Source of the DNA: Rhodospirillales bacterium
GTDB taxonomy: Bacteria > Pseudomonadota > Alphaproteobacteria > Rhodospirillales > Magnetospirillaceae
Assembly: GCA_014380005.1 (NCBI GenBank)
Contig: JACMKT010000043.1
Coordinates: forward strand, 1 to 32,204
Reading direction: 5' to 3'
Length of the DNA stretch: 32,204 nucleotides
Shown: in pieces, positions 8,532 to 16,480 of the stretch
Numbering within the stretch: position 1 is the stretch's first letter
How the letters are laid out: every line of letters starts with the position of its first letter
Notes under the pieces: generated by a model
The model's input: only the letters and a program-made list of their open reading frames with translations
Databases searched by the model: none
What the model was told of the DNA's origin: nothing
Made by a program: the position numbers and the translations under genes

Positions 8532-9428
8532 GTGAAGCAGTCCGGTGCGGTCGGACGTCTCGCCACGTTGCGGCTGCTGGCTCAGCGGTTTGCCTTCATC
8601 TCCTTGATCGTCGCCGCCGTGGCGCTGATGATCGTGGGCAAGGCCGACATCCTGCTGATCGAGCGGACCCGTGCCCTGGTCGCCGACGGTCTGGCTCCCA
8701 TCCTCGACGTCATGAGCCGCCCCGCTGCCTCCATCGCCGAGGTGGTGGAGAATGTGCGCGAACTGACCAATCTGCGCACCGAGAACGCGCGGCTGAAGGC
8801 CGAGAACCTGCGGCTGCAGCATTGGCAGACCGTGGCGCGGCGGCTGGATTCCGAAAACGGCGTGCTGCACGAACAGCTGAACGTCATCCCCGACCCCGAC
8901 CCCGCTTTCGTCACCGCCCGCGTCATCGGCGATCTGGGCTCGGCCTTCGGCCATTCCATGCTGCTGAACGCCGGCTCAAACGACGGCGTGCGCAAGGGCC
9001 AAGCCGTGCTGTCGGGCGAGACCCTGATCGGCCATATCGCTGAAGTGGGCGAACGCTCGTCGCGCCTGCTGTTGCTGACCGACATCAACGCCCGCATCCC
9101 GGTGATGATCGAATCGTCGCGCACCCGGGCCATCCTGGCCGGCGACAACAAGGACCGCCCCAAGCTGAATTACGTGGCCGGCAACCCCGTCGTCGCCCCG
9201 GGCGAGCGCGTGGTGACCTCGGCCTCGGGCGCGGCATTCCCGCCCGGCATTCCCATCGGGCTGGTCGCAGCGACCACCGACGGCATCATCCGGGTGGAGC
9301 CCTTCGTCAAACGCCACGAACTGGAATTCGTCGCCATCGTCGATTACGGCCTGGGCGGCATCCTGCCCTTCGAGAAGCCCCCGGTGCCGGAACGCCGCCG
9401 CCGCGGCTCCGCCCCCTCGCCCGAGTGA
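8532..9428 (+). CDS. mreC: Rod shape-determining protein MreC
   Basis: MreC is a bitopic inner-membrane protein whose periplasmic part links MreB/MreD to the PBP2-RodA wall synthase. In this 298-residue copy one membrane helix lies at about 18-36, followed by a periplasmic coiled coil (about 65-112, with NLRTENARLKAENLRLQHWQ) and a beta-rich domain (about 120-275) containing RVIGDLGSAFGHSMLLNAGS and GVRKGQAVLSGETLIGHI. The tail is basic and proline-rich. The start is GTG at 8532, supported by GGAGGAAC seven bases upstream. mreD follows after 37 bp. Confidence 0.95.
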   Translation: MKQSGAVGRLATLRLLAQRFAFISLIVAAVALMIVGKADILLIERTRALVADGLAPILDVMSRPAASIAEVVENVRELTNLRTENARLKAENLRLQHWQTVARRLDSENGVLHEQLNVIPDPDPAFVTARVIGDLGSAFGHSMLLNAGSNDGVRKGQAVLSGETLIGHIAEVGERSSRLLLLTDINARIPVMIESSRTRAILAGDNKDRPKLNYVAGNPVVAPGERVVTSASGAAFPPGIPIGLVAATTDGIIRVEPFVKRHELEFVAIVDYGLGGILPFEKPPVPERRRRGSAPSPE

Positions 9429-9465
9429 CGTTCATGGGTATCCGCCTCTTGAAGGCGCTCACACA

Positions 9466-9981
9466 ATGAAGCCCTCCATCTGGGTCAAAATGGACACGCT
9501 GGTCCGGCACATGGTGCCGGTTACCGTGACCCTTGTGCTGTTGCTGCTGACGGCGACGCCGACCCGGCTGCCCGGCTTTGCCGGCATCGCGCCCATCCTG
9601 CCGCTCATGGGCGTCTATTACTGGGCCATCTACCGGCCCGAATTGCTGCCCGCCTGGGTCGCCTTCCTGATCGGTTTTTTGTACGACATCATGGCCGGCA
9701 CCCCCATGGGCGTTAACGCCCTGGTACTGCTTTTGGTGCAAGGTGTGGCTGCGGCCCAGCGCAAGTTCTTCCTGGGCAAGTCGTTCATGGTCGCGTGGTG
9801 GGCTTTCGGGCTGCTGGCGGCGGGTTCGCTGGGCCTGTCCTGGCTGCTGGTGACCATGTTGAGCGGCCGCGTGGTCGATGCCGCCCCAGTGATTTTCGAG
9901 TATTTGCTGACCATGGGTTTATTTCCCCTGCTGACTTGGTTGCTGGCGCGCACGCAGATGGCCTTCCTGAAGGACGTCTAG
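9466..9981 (+). CDS. mreD: Rod shape-determining membrane protein MreD
   Basis: A 171-residue integral membrane protein with five to six hydrophobic segments, typical of MreD, which works with MreC in the elongasome. Family-like features include RPELLPAWVAFLIGFLYDIM and the following GTPMGVNALVLLLVQG. MreD sequences are poorly conserved, so the identification depends partly on its place between mreC and mrdA. It ends 3 bp before mrdA, which makes translational coupling likely. Confidence 0.93.
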   Translation: MKPSIWVKMDTLVRHMVPVTVTLVLLLLTATPTRLPGFAGIAPILPLMGVYYWAIYRPELLPAWVAFLIGFLYDIMAGTPMGVNALVLLLVQGVAAAQRKFFLGKSFMVAWWAFGLLAAGSLGLSWLLVTMLSGRVVDAAPVIFEYLLTMGLFPLLTWLLARTQMAFLKDV

Positions 9982-9984
9982 CCC

Positions 9985-11847
9985 ATGTACCATGACAATG
10001 ACCGAGCCAAGACATTCAACCGGCGCGCCCTGATGCTGGCCGGCGGCCAAGCCGCCCTGGTGGGCACGCTGGCGGCGCGCATGTACTACCTTCAGGTCCT
10101 GGAGGCCGACAAATACGTCATGTTGGCCGAGGACAACCGGGTCAGCCTGCGCCTGCTGCCGCCACCGCGCGGCCCCATCCTGGACCGCAACGGCATCGCC
10201 ATGGCCATCAACCAGCACAATTACCGTGTGCTGGTGGTGGCCGAGCAGACCCCGTCGCTGACCTATACCCTGGACGCCCTGTCCACCATCATCACCCTGA
10301 CCGACCACGACCGCGCCCGCATCACCAAGGAAGCGCGGCGGCGGCGGTCCTTCGTGCCCATCACCGTGCGCGAAAACCTGTCCTGGGAAGAAGTGGCGCG
10401 CATCGAGGTCAACGCGCCCGATCTGCCCGGCGTGCTGATCGACGTGGGCCAAAGCCGCTATTACCCGCTGGAATCCCTGGGCGCCCACATCCTGGGCTAT
10501 GTGGCGGCGGTGTCGGAAAACGACCTGACCGGCGACCCGTTGGAAGAACTGCCCGGCTTCCGCACCGGCAAGGCCGGGGTGGAAAAGATTTACGACATGG
10601 CCCTGCGCGGCCGCGGCGGCACCAGTTCGGTGGAAGTCAACGCCGTGGGCCGCGTCATCCGCGAGTTGGAGCGTAAGGAAGGCGAGCCCGGCGTTGATCT
10701 GGCGCTGACCCTGGACATGCGTTTGCAGGAATACGCCGCCCAGCGCCTGGGCGACGAATCGGCGGCCTGCGTGGTGATGGACATCCACACCGGCGAGCTG
10801 ATCGTCATGGCGTCCACGCCGTCCTACGATCCCAACGCCTTCAATCGCGGATTGACTCCGGACGAGTGGAAGGAGCTGGTCAACAATCCGCGCTCGCCCT
10901 TGTCCAACAAGGCCCTGTCGGGCACCTTCGCGCCGGGCTCCACCTTCAAGATGATCACCGCCATGGCGGCGCTGGAAGCCGGCGCGGTGACGCCAGAACA
11001 GCGGGTGTTCTGCCCCGGCCACATGCAATTGGGCAACATTCGCTTCCACTGCTGGAAGAAGGGCGGTCACGGCTCGCAGGATTTGGTGGGCGGGCTGAAG
11101 AATTCCTGCGACGTGTATTTCTACGAAATCGCCCGGCGCGTGGGCATCGACAAGATCGCCGAGGTCGCCAAGCGCTTTGGCCTGGGCGTCCCCACCGGCG
11201 TGGATTTGCCCAACGAACGCCCCGGCCTGATCCCCGACCGCGCGTGGAAGCGCAAGGCGCTATCCCAGCCGTGGCATCCGGGCGAGACCCTGATCAACGC
11301 CATCGGCCAGGGCTATACCCTGGCGACGCCCCTGCAATTGGCGACCATGACCGCCCGCGTCGCCAATGGCGGCTTTGCCGTGGTGCCCCACGTGGCCCGC
11401 GACGCCATCACCGACAAAACCGCGCAACCGCGCACGGCCCCGCAATGGCCGTCCTGCAATATGGCGCAGAAACATCTGGCCATGGTGCGCAAGGGCATGT
11501 TCGCCGTGTCCAACGAACCCGGCGGCACCGCCTATCGTGCCCGCATCGAGCAAGAGGGCATGTGGCTGTCGGGCAAGACCGGCTCGGCCCAGGTGCGCCG
11601 CATCACCATGCGCGAACGCGAAACCGGCGTTAAAAAGAACGACGAATTGCCGTGGAAAGAGCGCGACCACGCCCTGTTCGTGGCCTATGCGCCCGATGAC
11701 AACCCACGCTATGCCATCGCCGTGGTGGTGGAACATGGCGGCGGCGGCTCGGCAGTGGCGGCGCCCATCGCCCGCGACATCATGATCGAGGTGCAAAAGC
11801 GCGAACGCGCCCGCATGGCCGGCAGCGACGGGGGTCACAGCCAATGA
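9985..11847 (+). CDS. mrdA: Penicillin-binding protein 2 (elongation-specific transpeptidase)
   Basis: PBP2 cross-links peptidoglycan on the lateral wall together with RodA. The 620-residue protein has an N-terminal membrane anchor (about 15-35), a non-catalytic dimerisation domain with RGPILDRNG and YYPLESLGAHILGYV, and a C-terminal transpeptidase. All three active-site motifs are present: S319-T-F-K322 with the nucleophile serine, S374-C-D376, and K531-T-G533. The aspartate form of the second motif is normal for PBP2. Its stop overlaps the rodA start by four bases (ATGA), indicating coupled translation of the synthase pair. Confidence 0.96.
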   Translation: MYHDNDRAKTFNRRALMLAGGQAALVGTLAARMYYLQVLEADKYVMLAEDNRVSLRLLPPPRGPILDRNGIAMAINQHNYRVLVVAEQTPSLTYTLDALSTIITLTDHDRARITKEARRRRSFVPITVRENLSWEEVARIEVNAPDLPGVLIDVGQSRYYPLESLGAHILGYVAAVSENDLTGDPLEELPGFRTGKAGVEKIYDMALRGRGGTSSVEVNAVGRVIRELERKEGEPGVDLALTLDMRLQEYAAQRLGDESAACVVMDIHTGELIVMASTPSYDPNAFNRGLTPDEWKELVNNPRSPLSNKALSGTFAPGSTFKMITAMAALEAGAVTPEQRVFCPGHMQLGNIRFHCWKKGGHGSQDLVGGLKNSCDVYFYEIARRVGIDKIAEVAKRFGLGVPTGVDLPNERPGLIPDRAWKRKALSQPWHPGETLINAIGQGYTLATPLQLATMTARVANGGFAVVPHVARDAITDKTAQPRTAPQWPSCNMAQKHLAMVRKGMFAVSNEPGGTAYRARIEQEGMWLSGKTGSAQVRRITMRERETGVKKNDELPWKERDHALFVAYAPDDNPRYAIAVVVEHGGGGSAVAAPIARDIMIEVQKRERARMAGSDGGHSQ

Positions 11848-13007
11848 TGCGCCCGACCCAGCGGCTGTCCACCCATCTCAACCGCACCGAGATGTCGTGG
11901 CGGGACAAGATCTGGCAGATCAATTGGTCGCTGATCGGAGTGCTGACCGCCATCGCCAGCGTTGGCTTCCTAACCCTTTATTCCGCCGCCCAAGGCTCGC
12001 TGGAACCATGGGCCATCAAGCAGATGATCCGCTTCGGGCTGGGCATCGGCATTATGATTACCGTGGCGCTGATCGACATCCGTTTCTGGATGCGGCACGC
12101 TTATGCGCTGTACCTGATATCGGTGGTTTTACTGGTGGCGGTGGACATCAAGGGCACCATCGGCATGGGTGCCCAGCGCTGGATCGATTTGGGCTTCATC
12201 CAGTTGCAGCCCTCCGAAATCATGAAGATCGCCCTGATTCTGACGCTGGCCCGCTATTTCCACGGCGCCACCTATCAGGACGTGGGCCGCCCGCTTTTCC
12301 TGATCCCGCCGCTGATCATGGTACTGGCCCCCATTGGTCTGGTGCTGAAGCAGCCCGATCTGGGCACCGCCATGATGCTGCTGATGAGCGCCGGCGCCAT
12401 CTTTTTCATGGCCGGCGTGCGGCTGTGGAAGTTCGGCGTGCTGCTGGCCGGCGGCCTGGGCGCCATCCCGGTCGCGTGGCAGTTCCTGCACGAATACCAA
12501 AAAAAGCGCGTCCTGATCTTCCTGAACCCCGATGACGACCCCCTGGGCGCCGGCTACCACATCACCCAATCCAAGATCGCCCTGGGCTCGGGCGGCATCT
12601 TCGGCAAGGGCTATATGATGGGGACCCAGTCGCGCCTGAACTTCCTGCCCGAGAAGCAGACCGACTTCATCTTCACCATGTTCGGTGAAGAATGGGGCCT
12701 CATGGGCGGGCTGTTCCTGCTGGGGCTGTACGTCCTGCTGGTCGCCTTCGGCTACGCCATCGCGCTGCGCTGCCGCTCGCAATTCGGCCGGCTGGTGGCC
12801 TTGGGCGTGACCACCACCTTCTTCCTGTATTTCTTCATCAACACCGCCATGGTCATGGGGCTGGTGCCGGTGGTGGGCGTGCCCCTGCCGCTGATCTCGT
12901 ACGGCGGCACCGCCATGCTGTCGCTGCTGTTCGGCTGGGGGCTGGTCATGAGCGCCTATATCCACCGCGACGTGCCTATCGGGCGGCGCGGGGCGCATGA
13001 CGATTAG
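11844..13007 (+). CDS. rodA: RodA, SEDS peptidoglycan glycosyltransferase
   Basis: RodA polymerises lipid II into glycan strands as partner of PBP2. The 387-residue protein has about ten membrane helices and SEDS signatures: QRWIDLGFIQLQPSEIMKIA, LKQPDLGTAMM, the large extracellular loop ending in LPEKQTDFIFTMFGEEWGL, and GVPLPLISYGGTAMLSLL near the C-terminus. It begins within the mrdA stop (ATGA overlap) and ends the elongasome operon; the gene order matches that of many Gram-negative bacteria. Confidence 0.97.
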   Translation: MMRPTQRLSTHLNRTEMSWRDKIWQINWSLIGVLTAIASVGFLTLYSAAQGSLEPWAIKQMIRFGLGIGIMITVALIDIRFWMRHAYALYLISVVLLVAVDIKGTIGMGAQRWIDLGFIQLQPSEIMKIALILTLARYFHGATYQDVGRPLFLIPPLIMVLAPIGLVLKQPDLGTAMMLLMSAGAIFFMAGVRLWKFGVLLAGGLGAIPVAWQFLHEYQKKRVLIFLNPDDDPLGAGYHITQSKIALGSGGIFGKGYMMGTQSRLNFLPEKQTDFIFTMFGEEWGLMGGLFLLGLYVLLVAFGYAIALRCRSQFGRLVALGVTTTFFLYFFINTAMVMGLVPVVGVPLPLISYGGTAMLSLLFGWGLVMSAYIHRDVPIGRRGAHDD

Positions 13008-13081
13008 ACCGCCAGCGCGAATGGAATAATCAGCAGCAACGGACTCATGACGACCCCTTCCGAGAGCATTCTTTCCCGGAA

Positions 13082-13101
13082 GATGCCACCAAAGCGGCAT
13101 C
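13082..13101 (+). terminator. Weak hairpin after rodA
   Basis: GATGCC and GGCATC pair across an 8-nt loop, followed by CCCTTTGG with only three T. It could be a weak terminator for the mre operon; no better candidate is seen before the next gene. Confidence 0.3.
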
Positions 13102-13189
13102 CCCTTTGGTCCATACCCCCCTCGCGCGCTCGCACTGTTCGGCACAGCCAGACATCATTCCCGCAGTACTCTTCATTGCGAGGTCGGGA

Positions 13190-13426
13190 ATGGCCGTTGG
13201 TCCGGTGAATGCGCTTGTGGAAGAAGTTTTGACCTATACCTCCGACTTTAATGCGGAGACCCTGCGGGAGGAGGCCGTCAATTTGGCGTTCGACATGAAG
13301 TTGGGTGCTGACGAACTTGCCGATCTGTTATCCGCCCTTGAAGCGCGGACTGGGACGAATCTTGAACGGCGCACGGGAGATCGGCCAAAGCTGACGGCCA
13401 TACTGCCGCGAGCCAAGCGCCATTAA
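13190..13426 (+). CDS. Small hypothetical protein
   Basis: A 78-residue protein I do not recognise. The ATG at 13190 has GAGGTCGGGA upstream and gives a soluble, acidic N-terminal half (MAVGPVNALVEEVLTYTSDF, then LGADELADLLSALEART) predicted to be helical, and a basic tail ending PRAKRH. There is no signal peptide or membrane segment. A TTG at 13106 would add 28 poorly ordered residues and is unlikely. It stands between the mre operon and a candidate small RNA. Base composition is slightly less GC-biased than in neighbours, and no function is inferred. Confidence 0.55.
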   Translation: MAVGPVNALVEEVLTYTSDFNAETLREEAVNLAFDMKLGADELADLLSALEARTGTNLERRTGDRPKLTAILPRAKRH

Positions 13427-13464
13427 AATCGTGGCCGGCGGCGCGAGTCCATGCGCTCAACATC

Positions 13465-13493
13465 TTGACAACTAACGGGAATGTTGGTAAATG
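13465..13493 (+). promoter_or_regulatory. Sigma-70-type promoter candidate
   Basis: A perfect -35 hexamer TTGACA (13465-13470) is followed after 17 bp by TAAATG (13488-13493), a partial -10 match. Transcription would begin near 13500 in a non-coding stretch. Confidence 0.4.
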
Positions 13494-13499
13494 TCGCGC

Positions 13500-13578
13500 T
13501 GAAATCGTAGCCGATGGTTCGGTTCCTGCCCTCGGCGCCATTCTAAACCCCTGGAAGGTAACGCCTTCTGGGGGTTTT
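13500..13578 (+). ncRNA. Candidate small RNA or DUF6481 leader
   Basis: Downstream of the promoter candidate lies about 80 nt without a convincing gene. It has a first possible stem (GCCGA at 13510-13514 with TCGGC at 13532-13536) and ends in a strong intrinsic-terminator-like hairpin at 13545-13578: AACCCC pairs with GGGGTT outside and GAAGG with CCTTC inside, then TTTT. This promoter-short RNA-terminator layout is what a trans-acting small RNA looks like; alternatively it is an attenuated leader of the gene at 13689. No known RNA family was recognised. Confidence 0.4.
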
Positions 13579-13688
13579 CCATTTCTGGCCGCGTGGCCTT
13601 CGACACGGCTTCCCCTTGCGGGGTGGGCTTCCAATATGGGGTTAAGGGGCGCGCTGTCCCGGCCGGTTAAACCGATCACGGAGTATGT

Positions 13689-14090
13689 ATGCAAAAGGTT
13701 GATAAGCGCAGCAAGACCAAGGCCGTTGCCGGTTTTGGCGAGCGCATGAACACCGCCGCCGCCGCCAAGAAGGCGTTGTTGGAGAAGTTCCAGGCCAACA
13801 AGGTGGATGTGAACGACCCGGCCTTCCTCGAGCAGCAGGCTGCCCGTCAGGCCGCCGCCGCCGCCCGCGCCGAGCGTGAGGCCCAGCGCAAGGCCGAGAA
13901 GGATGCCGCCAAGGCTCAGCAGATCGCCGACCGCAAGGCGGCGCAGGAAGCTGCCGAGGCTCAGGCCATCGCCGATCAGGCCGCCCGCGAGGCCGCCGAG
14001 GTCGAAGCCGCCGATGCTCTGGTCGCCCTGGCCGCTCAGCAAAAGGCTGCCCGCGATGCCCGCTATGCCGCCCGTAAGGCGCGCAAGTAA
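13689..14090 (+). CDS. Ala-rich charged helical protein, DUF6481-like
   Basis: A 133-residue protein built mostly of Ala, Glu, Lys, Arg and Gln. The start MQKVDKRSKTKAVAGFGERM, then NTAAAAKKALLEKFQANKVD, resembles DUF6481 proteins of alphaproteobacteria (assignment from memory). From about residue 38 to the end it is one continuous predicted helix rich in Ala with repeated A-x-x-A spacing and alternating acidic and basic residues; the tail AARKARK is strongly basic. No signal or membrane segment. ACGGAG precedes the ATG. The function is unknown; the basic tail might bind nucleic acid, but that is a guess. The next gene starts 31 bp later. Confidence 0.75.
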   Translation: MQKVDKRSKTKAVAGFGERMNTAAAAKKALLEKFQANKVDVNDPAFLEQQAARQAAAAARAEREAQRKAEKDAAKAQQIADRKAAQEAAEAQAIADQAAREAAEVEAADALVALAAQQKAARDARYAARKARK

Positions 14091-14121
14091 ACGGCCCGCT
14101 GCTAATGGAAAGGGTTGACTC

Positions 14122-14388
14122 ATGAGCGATGTGAGCGACGCGGGCGACGATGACGCGGGCGGCGACAACGTCGTCCGGGTTCATTTCGGCAAGAATGCCA
14201 GCGTGGTCTGTGCGCTCGAACAGATGCTGGCCTTGGCCAAGGCCGGCACGCTCACCGGTCTGGTCGCCATCGGCATCGACAATGGCGAGATCATCTCTGG
14301 TTGGGCCGGCGACACGCCGCCCTACCAGACCATTGGCGCCCTGCGCGTGCTGGAACACGAGTTCCTGCGCGAGATGCTGGATGAGTAA
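14122..14388 (+). CDS. Small acidic hypothetical protein
   Basis: An 88-residue soluble protein with an acidic, disordered-looking start (MSDVSDAGDDDAGGDN) followed by VVRVHFGKNASVVCALEQML and TGLVAIGIDNGEIISGWAG. The ATG has AAAGGG seven bases upstream. It lies 31 bp after the DUF6481-like gene, probably in the same transcript, and is closed by a strong terminator. I do not recognise the family; the compact beta pattern around LVAIGIDNGEIISGW suggests a small folded domain. Confidence 0.7.
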   Translation: MSDVSDAGDDDAGGDNVVRVHFGKNASVVCALEQMLALAKAGTLTGLVAIGIDNGEIISGWAGDTPPYQTIGALRVLEHEFLREMLDE

Positions 14389-14394
14389 ATAGCA

Positions 14395-14418
14395 AACGAG
14401 CCCCTTCCGGGGCTCGTT
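14395..14418. terminator. Bidirectional terminator
   Basis: AACGAGCCCC and GGGGCTCGTT form a perfect 10-bp stem with loop TTCC, flanked by T-rich sequence on the plus side and AAA on the other. It sits between the convergent gene at 14122 and irr. Confidence 0.85.
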
Positions 14419-14430
14419 GTCGTTTGGGGA

Positions 14431-14832
14431 TCAGCCGGCCTTGCGCAGGCGGACGATGACGTCGATGCCGGCCACTTCCATGCCGGGCGGCGGCGGCGGC
14501 AAGTCCAGGACTTGCGGCTGCGGGCCGGGGATGTCGTGCACGCGGCCGGTGGCGATTTCGTAGAAATGGTGGTGGTCGGTGGTGTTGGTGCAGAACCAGC
14601 TGCGGTCGCCCACGGCCACATGCTTGACCAGACCGCCGCTGGCGAATTCGTGCAGCGTGTTGTAGACGGTTGCCAAGGACAGCCGCACGCCCGAGGTCAG
14701 GGCCTCTTGATACAGGCTGTCGGGGGTCAGGTGGCGATGGCCGCCGTCGCGGATCAGCCGCAGGATGGTCAGGCGCTGGCGGGTGGGCCGGATCTGCGCG
14801 GTTCTCAGCACCGCCTCGTCATTGCAATGCAC
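14431..14832 (-). CDS. irr: Irr-type iron response regulator (Fur family)
   Basis: Irr is the haem/iron-responsive regulator of Rhizobiales and relatives; it represses or activates iron genes when iron is short. The 133-residue protein has a Fur winged helix (about 9-75) with RPTRQRLTILRLI and the recognition helix SLATVYNTLHEFASGGLV. The H87-H88-H89 cluster in DHHHF is typical of Irr, as is the DIPG segment. The CxxC zinc sites of classical Fur are absent. The N-terminal haem motif (CP) of Bradyrhizobium Irr is not seen; only C3 precedes the domain. The start is GTG 14832, supported by AAGGGGG six bases upstream; longer frames run through non-conserved sequence. It follows the FMN-type gene by 86 bp on the same strand. 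Confidence 0.88.
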   Translation of the reverse strand: MHCNDEAVLRTAQIRPTRQRLTILRLIRDGGHRHLTPDSLYQEALTSGVRLSLATVYNTLHEFASGGLVKHVAVGDRSWFCTNTTDHHHFYEIATGRVHDIPGPQPQVLDLPPPPPGMEVAGIDVIVRLRKAG

Positions 14833-14918
14833 GGGTAACCCCCTTTGCCCGCCCTCTGGCGGCTGGCGCTTTTTAAACTCAGTCCAGTATATACGCGCAT
14901 TTGTATAGGGTATCCACC

Positions 14919-15389
14919 CTAATGGATACTGGTTCTGCCGGGTTTGTCCGCACTGCCTGGATCGCCACCCGCCTTGGCCGCGCTGTAGGCCTGGATCATG
15001 GCCGATGCGGTGGAGTCCCAGCATTCGGCGTGTTCAACCCGCACGCGCAGCAGCGCCAGATCGGGATCGTCGGGGCCGCGCGGGAACCATTTGGACAGGG
15101 CGTCGCTCCACAATTGGCGGATTTTGCCGCCGTCGCGCACCAACTCGGCCCAGCCCGAGACCGAAACATAGGTTTGCCGCGCCGGTTCAGTGAAGGACAG
15201 ATTGACCTGATGGTGGCGCGCCACCTCGTCGGTCTTGGGGCTGCCGGCCCGGGTGAACAGCCATAGATCGCCGTCGAATTGCGTTTGGTGCGCCACCATG
15301 GGCCGCGACCGCAGGGTGCCGTCGGCATCCTCGGTGGTCAGCATGGTGACGGGAATGTCGTGGATAAGCCGCCAGAACTTATCATCCAT
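14919..15389 (-). CDS. Pyridoxamine-oxidase-fold general stress protein
   Basis: A 156-residue single-domain split-barrel protein, like the general stress protein 26 group, which binds flavin. Recognisable parts are WRLIHDIPVTMLTTEDADGT, the strand SRPMVAHQTQFDGDLWLFTR, then VNLSFTEPARQTYVSVSGWA and LWSDALSKWFPRGPDDPDLA. The strict PdxH substrate signature of the gene at 2712 is missing, so it is probably not a B6 enzyme. The ATG at 15389 follows AAGGA by about eight bases. A small hairpin (14910-14929, GTATCC/GGATAC) overlaps its stop. Its place before irr suggests, without proof, a link to iron or oxidative stress. Confidence 0.85.
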   Translation of the reverse strand: MDDKFWRLIHDIPVTMLTTEDADGTLRSRPMVAHQTQFDGDLWLFTRAGSPKTDEVARHHQVNLSFTEPARQTYVSVSGWAELVRDGGKIRQLWSDALSKWFPRGPDDPDLALLRVRVEHAECWDSTASAMIQAYSAAKAGGDPGSADKPGRTSIH

Positions 15390-15529
15390 GGCCAAAATCC
15401 TTCGTAGTTGTTCAAAGGGATAACAGGGTCATCAGCAGGTCTGTTCCGGGGGCCGAAAACTGCAAACAAACCGTCACTGGTCTGCCGGGGCTTGGGCTGC
15501 ATACCATGCGTCCAGCCAAAGGAGCCCCC

Positions 15530-15700
15530 ATGTCCGAGCACGGTAAAACCGCCAGCCAATGCCCCAAATGCTCCTATTGGGATCGCGGCCTGTGCCATCA
15601 CGGCATGGCCGCCGAGCAGGACCATGGCCGGGCCAAGCGCTGCCTGTTCTTCACCCGCGATGCCAGCGCCTTCGCCTTCTTCGTCAAGGATTGGCGCTGA
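15530..15700 (+). CDS. Small four-cysteine protein, possible zinc ribbon
   Basis: A 56-residue soluble protein that starts MSEHGKTASQCPKCSYWDRG. Cysteines at 11, 14, 22 and 38 (C-x2-C-x7-C-x15-C) together with nearby histidines suggest one bound zinc or iron atom. AAAGGAG lies five bases before the ATG; an ATG at 15506 in frame is less well supported. No family is recognised. Similar small CxxC proteins occur as rubredoxin- or zinc-ribbon-like adaptors. Confidence 0.65.
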   Translation: MSEHGKTASQCPKCSYWDRGLCHHGMAAEQDHGRAKRCLFFTRDASAFAFFVKDWR

Positions 15701-15716
15701 GGCCTTAGAGCGCCGA

Positions 15717-15876
15717 GCCTCAAATCTGAGGCGCGGCGCGACCGGCGGCCATTGCGGCCGCGGCCAAGCAGGCGGAGCCTGCGCCCGGCGAGGGCTGACA
15801 TAAAGCTAGAGCATCGTGCGCCACATTTGCCGCTCGATGCTCTAGAGCGGATCGCGTACCCGCTGAACCGCTCTAG
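15717..15876. repeat. Cluster of four short palindromes
   Basis: Four hairpins lie in 160 bp of non-coding DNA: GCCTCA/TGAGGC (15717-15732), GCAGGC/GCCTGC (15768-15782), CTAGAGCATCG/CGATGCTCTAG (15806-15816 with 15835-15845) and CTAGAGCGG/CCGCTCTAG (15842-15850 with 15868-15876). The last two overlap at CTAG and share the CTAGAGC start. They resemble dispersed alphaproteobacterial intergenic repeats. From 15877 to 16000 no further element is evident. Confidence 0.65.
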
Positions 15877-16000
15877 GGAAAGCCCGAGCGGCAACCCAGA
15901 CAATTAACGAAAAATTGCGCACATTTATAGGTTGCAAATGGCGGTTCGGCGGGCGTATGTTTCGTCACCTATCCTAAAGCATAAGAATCGGGGGATTCCC

Positions 16001-16438
16001 ATGCCCGCGCTTGGGCCACATAACCTGACGACCGGCGTTCGCGAAATCGACGCCTATACGGAAGGATTGTGCTTTTTGATGGACCGCATCTTTGACCCGC
16101 TGGTGGAATGCCGCCGCCGCGAGGGGCCGTGTGACCACAGCCATTGCAGCCGCATCGATGCCATCCTGAAATACATGGCGCGCGGCTTCGACTGTCAGGA
16201 CCGGTTGATGGCCGAAGCGGTCTATCCCGGTGAAATCGAACATCGCCGCGATCACGATGCCCTGGTGGCGCAATTGCGTTCCATGCAGGCGGCCCGTTTG
16301 TGCGCCGACCACGACCGCCATGTGGTGCATGACGTGGTGACGGCCTGGGCCATCGGCCATAACAGCCATTGCGACAGCCCGCTGGGCAGTTGGGCCGTCA
16401 CCCGCCGTGTGCTTGAACCGGCGTCCATACGGCCCTAA
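16001..16438 (+). CDS. Hemerythrin-like protein lacking one iron site
   Basis: A 145-residue four-helix protein that aligns with bacteriohemerythrins, which bind oxygen at a di-iron centre. It keeps TGVREID at 11-17, the YP...H...H pattern (Y75-P76, H81, H85) and the last-helix H120 and D125 in GHNSHCDSPLG. Compared with the usual ligand set, the first-helix His is Thr20, the HF..EE motif reads GFDCQD (His to Gly62, bridging Glu to Gln66), so the His ligands of one iron and the bridging Glu are missing. Cysteines are unusually many (24, 37, 44, 49, 65, 101, 124). The ATG at 16001 follows a G-run; an earlier in-frame start at 15932 is weak. It may bind one metal or act as a redox sensor; this is inference. 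Confidence 0.72.
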   Translation: MPALGPHNLTTGVREIDAYTEGLCFLMDRIFDPLVECRRREGPCDHSHCSRIDAILKYMARGFDCQDRLMAEAVYPGEIEHRRDHDALVAQLRSMQAARLCADHDRHVVHDVVTAWAIGHNSHCDSPLGSWAVTRRVLEPASIRP

Positions 16439-16442
16439 AGGC

Positions 16443-16468
16443 GACGGCCCCCGCGGACGAGGGCCGTC
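16443..16468. terminator. Hairpin between convergent genes
   Basis: GACGGCCC (16443-16450) and GGGCCGTC (16461-16468) form a perfect 8-bp stem with a 10-nt loop. There is no T-run on either side, so termination strength is uncertain. Confidence 0.5.
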
Positions 16469-16480
16469 CTGGCGTATGGA

